This document shows, in pieces, positions 23,167 through 26,874 of a DNA stretch of 26,874 nt; position 1 is the first letter of the stretch, and each line of letters begins with the position of its first letter. Below the pieces are notes generated by a model that did not search any database, was not told the DNA's origin, and was given only the letters and a program-made list of their open reading frames with translations. The position numbers and the translations under genes were made by a program. Origin of the DNA: an uncultured Clostridia bacterium (GTDB taxonomy: Bacteria > Bacillota_I > Bacilli_A > RF39 > UBA660); the NCBI GenBank assembly GCA_946533175.1, contig CAMNBS010000005.1:1-26874 (forward strand), in the 5' to 3' direction.

Positions 23167-23190
23167 AAGTAGACATTTCATCTACTTTTT
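23164..23190. terminator. terminator-like hairpin upstream of the htrA promoter
   Basis: AAAAAGTAGA (23164-23173) and TCTACTTTTT (23181-23190), 10-base arms with a 7-base loop and T at both ends, so it could work on either strand. On the minus strand it would end the short transcripts started in the kinase-htrA gap. Confidence 0.7.
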
Positions 23191-23228
23191 ATCCATAATA
23201 GATAAAACTTGAAAGGAGTTATAATGTC

Positions 23229-23294
23229 TTATCTATTAAATTTATATTTAGAATAGAAGTTTAACAACTTAATTATTTTTTCTAAACTCGTCAT
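23229..23294 (-). CDS. tiny open frame, 21-residue cationic peptide
   Basis: ATG at 23292-23294 preceded by AGGTAGGTGAT 2 bases upstream, an unusually good ribosome binding site. The frame reads MTSLEKIIKLLNF, then YSKYKFNR, and stops at TAA. The peptide is short, positively charged and could form an amphipathic helix, like small toxins or modulins. It lies between a CiaR-like promoter (23433-23465) and a terminator (23164-23190). It is not homologous to anything I recognise. Confidence 0.5.
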   Translation of the reverse strand: MTSLEKIIKLLNFYSKYKFNR

Positions 23295-23373
23295 TTATCA
23301 CCTACCTTTAATATATATTTAACATACACCAATTTTTTTTATATCAGATAATATACAGAATATTTATTAATTT

Positions 23374-23409
23374 TTAAACATTACATATATTTCCAATTTT
23401 ATACCACAT
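23374..23409 (-). CDS. tiny open frame, 11 residues (MWYKIGNICNV)
   Basis: ATG at 23407-23409 with AGGAAGG ending 2 bases upstream, inside the expected transcript of the CiaR-like promoter at 23433-23465. Eleven codons and a TAA. It could be a leader peptide, a remnant, or chance. Confidence 0.25.
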   Translation of the reverse strand: MWYKIGNICNV

Positions 23410-23432
23410 CACCTTCCTTATCTTATAAAACT

Positions 23433-23465
23433 ATATTATCAACCATTTCTTAAATAAAACTTAAA
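23433..23465 (-). promoter_or_regulatory. CiaR-like box and -10 in the kinase-htrA gap (second unit)
   Basis: Minus strand TTTAAG-TTTTA-TTTAAG (23449-23465), a perfect repeat. After 10 bases comes -10 TAATAT (23433-23438). The expected start is near 23426, ahead of the two tiny open frames. Confidence 0.65.
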
Positions 23466-23542
23466 AAATGATTATATATTCACTAACATAATACTTAATA
23501 ATAATCTACTTTTTTAATAACTATCACCTTCTTTATGATTTA

Positions 23543-23575
23543 AGTTTAATACTATTTTCTTAAACAAAACTGAAA
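23543..23575 (-). promoter_or_regulatory. CiaR-like box and -10 in the kinase-htrA gap (first unit)
   Basis: Minus strand TTTCAG-TTTTG-TTTAAG (23559-23575), then 10 bases, then a weaker -10 TAAACT (23543-23548). The predicted short RNA contains AAGAAGGTGAT with no ATG after it. It could end near 23466 at GATTAT/ATAATC plus ATTTTTT, giving an RNA of about 70 bases. Confidence 0.5.
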
Positions 23576-23609
23576 AAAATAAAAAGAATCAAATTTTTAT
23601 TTTTGATTC
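23576..23609 (-). terminator. terminator of the two-component operon
   Basis: GAATCAAA (23586-23593) pairs with TTTGATTC (23602-23609). On the minus strand the stem is followed by TTTTTATTTTTTT. Confidence 0.8.
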
Positions 23610-24826
23610 CATATTACTTTAAAAGTTGTATATCCATTAGCTGAATGAGCAAATATTTTCCCATTATGCATTAAAACAATATTTTTGGCAATAGCAAGTC
23701 CCAATCCATAATTATTAGAATTTCTATTTCTTGATGAATCAACCTTATAAAATCTTTCAAAGATTTTCTCTTCATCATCTTTCTTAATTGGTAAACCTGT
23801 GTTTTTTACTTCTAAAATTACCAGCTTATTTTTTTTACTTAAATTAACAATAACTTTTCCTTTGTCATTACAGTGTTTAATAGAATTATCAATTAATATG
23901 CTCATTAATTCTTTGATGCTATCAGAATTACAAAAAAGATTAATATTTGCATCAATATTATATTGCAGTTTTATTTTCTTTTCATAAAACAAGCTTTCAT
24001 AGGTTAAAATAGATCCTTCTATTATTTCCGATAAATTATTTGTTTCCATAATTAAATCTTGTTCCCTTTCTGTTTTAGCAAGATCTAATAATTCTGTAAC
24101 TAATTTAATCATTCGTTCTGATTCATTTTTCATATTATAAACCCATTTATCATTTCTGTCTTCAAAATATGCTTCTGCACTTGCAATCATAACTGACAGA
24201 GGTGTTTTTAATTCATGTGAGGCATCTGCGACAAATATTTTTTGTTTTTCAAAGGATTTTTCTACTGGATCAATTATCCATCTAGTAATTAAATTAGTAA
24301 CAATAAAAATTATAATTTCGGATAAAATAAAAATTAACAAGCTTATTCCCAGTTGATTAATTAATAATTTATTTATACTTGTATTATCCATAATAATTAA
24401 AGTATTATTTGGGGTAAATACATAAGAATATTTATCTAGAAACAAATTACCTACATGTATATTACCATCATTTTTCTTAATTATGGCAGTTGCTATATTT
24501 TTAACATCACTTTCATTTATTTGATCATTATTAGTATTATTAACTAATTCTTTATAATTTCCATTTTCATCAAGTATTATAGTATATATTGTAAAATCAA
24601 GATATATTTTTCTAGTCTCATCTTTAGGTACTATTGCATTATATGGATTAACACTTTCTACATTTTGATTTCTATTAATTGGTCTTGAAATATCATTAAG
24701 AACTCTTGAAATTGAGTTTTGTCTACTTATATAGTTTGACGTTAAAGAAGATATCATAATTATAAAAGAAAAAAGAGTTAAAAGAGAAAAGATAACACTA
24801 AAAACTTTAACTTTTAACTTTTTCAT
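23597..24826 (-). CDS. sensor histidine kinase, CiaH-like by context
   Basis: A 409-residue membrane kinase. Two membrane helices (about 8-27 and 160-180) enclose an extracytoplasmic sensing loop of about 130 residues without a recognised domain. There is little or no HAMP. The dimerisation helix has ADASHELKTPLSV (His204), the N box is LIDNSIKHC (Asn314), and the G2-type box is YGLGLAIAK (373-381). It would phosphorylate the regulator encoded just upstream. The second ATG (24824-24826) is chosen because GGAGG is 6 bases before it; the gene overlaps the end of the regulator gene. The call as CiaH-like rests on the binding sites and on htrA, not on the sensor sequence. Confidence 0.88.
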   Translation of the reverse strand: MKKLKVKVFSVIFSLLTLFSFIIMISSLTSNYISRQNSISRVLNDISRPINRNQNVESVNPYNAIVPKDETRKIYLDFTIYTIILDENGNYKELVNNTNNDQINESDVKNIATAIIKKNDGNIHVGNLFLDKYSYVFTPNNTLIIMDNTSINKLLINQLGISLLIFILSEIIIFIVTNLITRWIIDPVEKSFEKQKIFVADASHELKTPLSVMIASAEAYFEDRNDKWVYNMKNESERMIKLVTELLDLAKTEREQDLIMETNNLSEIIEGSILTYESLFYEKKIKLQYNIDANINLFCNSDSIKELMSILIDNSIKHCNDKGKVIVNLSKKNKLVILEVKNTGLPIKKDDEEKIFERFYKVDSSRNRNSNNYGLGLAIAKNIVLMHNGKIFAHSANGYTTFKVIWNQK

Positions 24827-25502
24827 CATCTACCTCCAAAATATATCCCATATTACGAATAGCTTTTAACTTCACTTTTGAATTTATTTTTTTTAATTTT
24901 TTTCTAATAAATGATACATATGCTTCTAACGTATTTATATCACATTCAGTATCATATCCCCATATTTTAACAAAAAGTTGTTCCTTTTCCATTACCCTAT
25001 TTGCATTATTCATAAATAATTCTAAAAGTCCGAATTCTTTTCCTATAATATTTACTTTATATGATGTATTAATATTACTTAATTCCATATTTTTAATATT
25101 CAAAACTAAATCGCCTATTTTTATATTATCATCAATATTTGAATTTGATTTCCTTAATTGAATATTAATTCTTGCAATTAATTCTTCCATATGAAAAGGC
25201 TTAGTTAGATAGTCATCAGCACCATTATTAAATCCTTCCATTTTATTATCAATAGTACTTTTGGCTGTTAACATTATAATTTTGGCATCAATATGTTCTT
25301 TTTTCAACTCTATTAAAATTTCAAAGCCATTTTTATGCGGAAGCATAACATCTAATATTATTAAGTCATAAATATTAGTTAATGCTTCATCTAATCCCGC
25401 TTCACCATCCGTTTTAATTTCAACATCATATTTTTGGGATTTTAACATACTAGATATTGCATCTGCTAAATTATATTCGTCTTCTATTATTAATATTTTC
25501 AC
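24807..25502 (-). CDS. OmpR/PhoB-family response regulator, CiaR-like by context
   Basis: A 231-residue DNA-binding regulator. The receiver domain opens MKILIIEDEYNLAD (acid pocket Glu7, Asp8), the phosphorylation site is LIILDVMLPHKNG (Asp51), and Thr79 and Lys101 (LTKPF) complete it. The C-terminal winged helix carries GKEFGLLELFMNN and VMEKEQLFVKIWGYD, then AYVSFIRKKL. The start is taken as GTG at 25500-25502, since GGTGAT is 4 bases upstream and the product then begins as most OmpR-family proteins do; ATG at 25506-25508 is an alternative. Its promoter has a perfect TTTAAG repeat, so it probably controls itself. Confidence 0.9.
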   Translation of the reverse strand: MKILIIEDEYNLADAISSMLKSQKYDVEIKTDGEAGLDEALTNIYDLIILDVMLPHKNGFEILIELKKEHIDAKIIMLTAKSTIDNKMEGFNNGADDYLTKPFHMEELIARINIQLRKSNSNIDDNIKIGDLVLNIKNMELSNINTSYKVNIIGKEFGLLELFMNNANRVMEKEQLFVKIWGYDTECDINTLEAYVSFIRKKLKKINSKVKLKAIRNMGYILEVDDEKVKS

Positions 25503-25519
25503 TCTCATCACCACTTACA

Positions 25520-25552
25520 AATATAAATACTAAAGCTTAAATAAAACTTAAA
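25520..25552 (-). promoter_or_regulatory. promoter of the two-component operon with CiaR-like box
   Basis: Minus strand TTTAAG-TTTTA-TTTAAG (25536-25552), then exactly 10 bases, then -10 TATATT (25520-25525). The repeat takes the place of a -35 box, as in promoters activated by CiaR. Confidence 0.7.
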
Positions 25553-25578
25553 TATACATATATTTTAACATAATACAA

Positions 25579-25603
25579 GAAAAAGAACTATTGAATAGTT
25601 CTT
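25579..25603 (-). terminator. terminator of the beta-helix protein gene
   Basis: AAGAACTAT (25583-25591) pairs with ATAGTTCTT (25595-25603), followed on the minus strand by TTTCTTG. It separates the surface protein gene from the two-component operon. Confidence 0.75.
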
Positions 25604-25633
25604 AATTTCACGAATAAATTCTATTAAAATCAG

Positions 25634-26874
25634 TTATTTTAATTCACTACCATTAACATATAGTTTATATCCATTAAGATTAATATTACTATTAGTAGAA
25701 TCAGCGTTCGTTAATGATTTTATATAAGTATCACCAGTTAACGTTATAGAACTAGTTGCATCCAATGTTAATGTAACTTCACCAGCGTTTTCAGTATTTA
25801 TAGAACCTGTTAATACAGAATTACTAGACATATTTAATACTAACTTAGAAATAGAATCAACTACGATATTTCCATCTGCTTTTTGATTAGTAAAATTTAA
25901 AGTTACTATTCCACCGTTACTTCCAGATTTGCCCCAAGAATCTTTCTGTATTCTTAAAAAATTTCCTTTTGAATCATTATTTATTATTTTATTATTTTCT
26001 AGATTAATTGTAGCGGTTGTATTGGTCACATAAAAACTATCACCTTTATTGGTTGTAATTGTTGAATTCTTTGATGTAAATACTGCTTCGCCTGTAGCAG
26101 CATCTCCACTCATTGATTGATATAAGAAAATATTTTTATATGTTGTTGATTGCCCATTTAATTGACTATTGGTATCTGTTAATTCAACATTTTCAAGAGT
26201 AATACTATTCTTACCTTCAATAATTGCTCCTTCGGATGCTGTTGCAATTAAAGTCGCATTTTTAACAGTAATATTGGCAGTTGAATAAATACTAGGTGAC
26301 CCTTTCCCTGTTGTTTTATAAGTTCCACCATTAACGAAAACAGTTCCACCACCTCTATCAGATCTAATTGCAGCACTACTTGTTCCAGAAGTATTAATTA
26401 TTAAATTAGTAGCATTCATAATTCCACCACCTGTTGTCATAATTCCACCGGAATTATCTTTACTTGTTGTAATAGTTGAATTAGAAATATTTATCGTAGT
26501 ATTATCACTTGAAGAATTATTAGTCGTTGCACTTCCTCCATAGCAAAATACTCCATTAGCTCCGGTAGCATTAGTAGTAATATTGGCATTTTCAATGTTT
26601 ACATTTGCGCCATCTTTCGCAATTACAGCGGAATTAGTTCCATAAAAACTTGTATTATCACCACCAAGAGAATCACCTGTTTTATTAACGGTTATATTAG
26701 ATAAACTGGAACTAACATTTCCCGTTACGGAAATAGCATTCTCATCTTTCACATCTGATGTATAGTTTCCTTCTTCAATATTTTCACTTGAATTAATTTC
26801 TTTTTTTGATGAATAGGTTACTGATGAACTAGAACTTTCTGTATTCCCTGGACCACGATTCATTCTATTATTAT
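25634..26874 (-). CDS. partial Ser/Thr/Asn-rich beta-helix surface protein (5' end outside the window)
   Basis: At least 409 residues, with the frame open to the right edge. The first in-window ATG (26861-26863) has no ribosome binding site and no signal peptide follows it, so the true start is probably outside. The protein is built of short repeating strands with inward N and T ladders, such as NVNIENANITTNATG, TTINISNSTITTSKDNSGG, INLENNKIINND and VTLNFTNQKADGNIVVDS, the look of a right-handed beta-helix adhesin or pectin-lyase-like fold. There are no catalytic motifs and no LPxTG or other anchor; it ends NLNGYKLYVNGSELK. It is presumably secreted or held by its N-terminus. Substrate or host ligand is not visible. 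Confidence 0.75.
   Translation of the reverse strand, partial: NNRMNRGPGNTESSSSSVTYSSKKEINSSENIEEGNYTSDVKDENAISVTGNVSSSLSNITVNKTGDSLGGDNTSFYGTNSAVIAKDGANVNIENANITTNATGANGVFCYGGSATTNNSSSDNTTINISNSTITTSKDNSGGIMTTGGGIMNATNLIINTSGTSSAAIRSDRGGGTVFVNGGTYKTTGKGSPSIYSTANITVKNATLIATASEGAIIEGKNSITLENVELTDTNSQLNGQSTTYKNIFLYQSMSGDAATGEAVFTSKNSTITTNKGDSFYVTNTTATINLENNKIINNDSKGNFLRIQKDSWGKSGSNGGIVTLNFTNQKADGNIVVDSISKLVLNMSSNSVLTGSINTENAGEVTLTLDATSSITLTGDTYIKSLTNADSTNSNINLNGYKLYVNGSELK

Noticed and set aside
1..26874. Mycoplasma-type genetic code (UGA = Trp)
   Set aside because: TGA ends the hydrolase gene in a sensible place and conserved tryptophans (for example DWE in GH25, CPWC) are TGG.
1..26874. CRISPR array, insertion sequence or prophage
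   Set aside because: No spaced direct repeats of CRISPR type, no transposase or integrase, and no phage structural genes were seen; the only transfer-prone module is the restriction-modification operon.

Overview
The window is a stretch of a very AT-rich (by eye a little under 30% G+C) Gram-positive chromosome. It uses the standard bacterial code: TGA ends the hydrolase gene at 3249-3251 and Trp is TGG. YlmC/YmxH-type, YolD-type, sporulation-type sigma, DUF2624-like, L20-leader and lipoprotein features point to the Bacilli/Mollicutes side of the Firmicutes, probably an uncultured host-associated lineage. No species is named from sequence alone. Nearly all genes are on the minus strand; the exceptions are an alpha/beta hydrolase, a DUF2624-like gene and a C39-type peptidase. 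Many ribosome binding sites are the GGTGAT form placed 3-6 bases before the start.

Layout. 1-2475: partial unknown gene, a SigF/SigG-like sigma factor, a membrane-anchored GH25 lysozyme, and a structured RNA or leader of about 183 nt ending in a terminator just before the lysozyme start. 2475-5100: alpha/beta hydrolase, then a YolD/UmuC-type translesion polymerase pair. 5162-9350: tRNA-Glu(CUC), a two-copy winged-helix/metallophosphoesterase protein, and a class B PBP. 9389-10471: three small genes including a YlmC-like PRC-barrel protein. 10520-13950: infC-rpmI-rplT-rpsB-tsf with an L20-type attenuated leader and an AUC start for infC. S2 and L20 both carry a Lys/Glu-rich tail ending in a Rho_N/SAP-like module. 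13984-17476: thioredoxin-like lipoprotein, secreted Ig-like/C39 peptidase, and a LURP-one/DUF3592 pair. 17557-19441: a restriction-modification operon with an EcoRI-family nuclease and a D12-class adenine methylase. 19514-19687: a decayed pyrG 5' end with its promoter and attenuator. 19738-21150: pyrBI.

21505-25552 is the most interesting part. A two-component system (response regulator then histidine kinase) is followed by an HtrA protease gene and a small membrane protein. Four direct repeats of the TTTAAG-N5-TTTAAG type, each exactly 10 bases before a -10-like box, precede the regulator gene, htrA and two further transcription starts in the kinase-htrA gap. This is the architecture of the streptococcal CiaRH regulon (CiaR box, htrA, small RNAs). 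The gap also holds tiny open frames with good ribosome binding sites. A Ser/Thr/Asn-rich beta-helix surface protein runs off the right edge.
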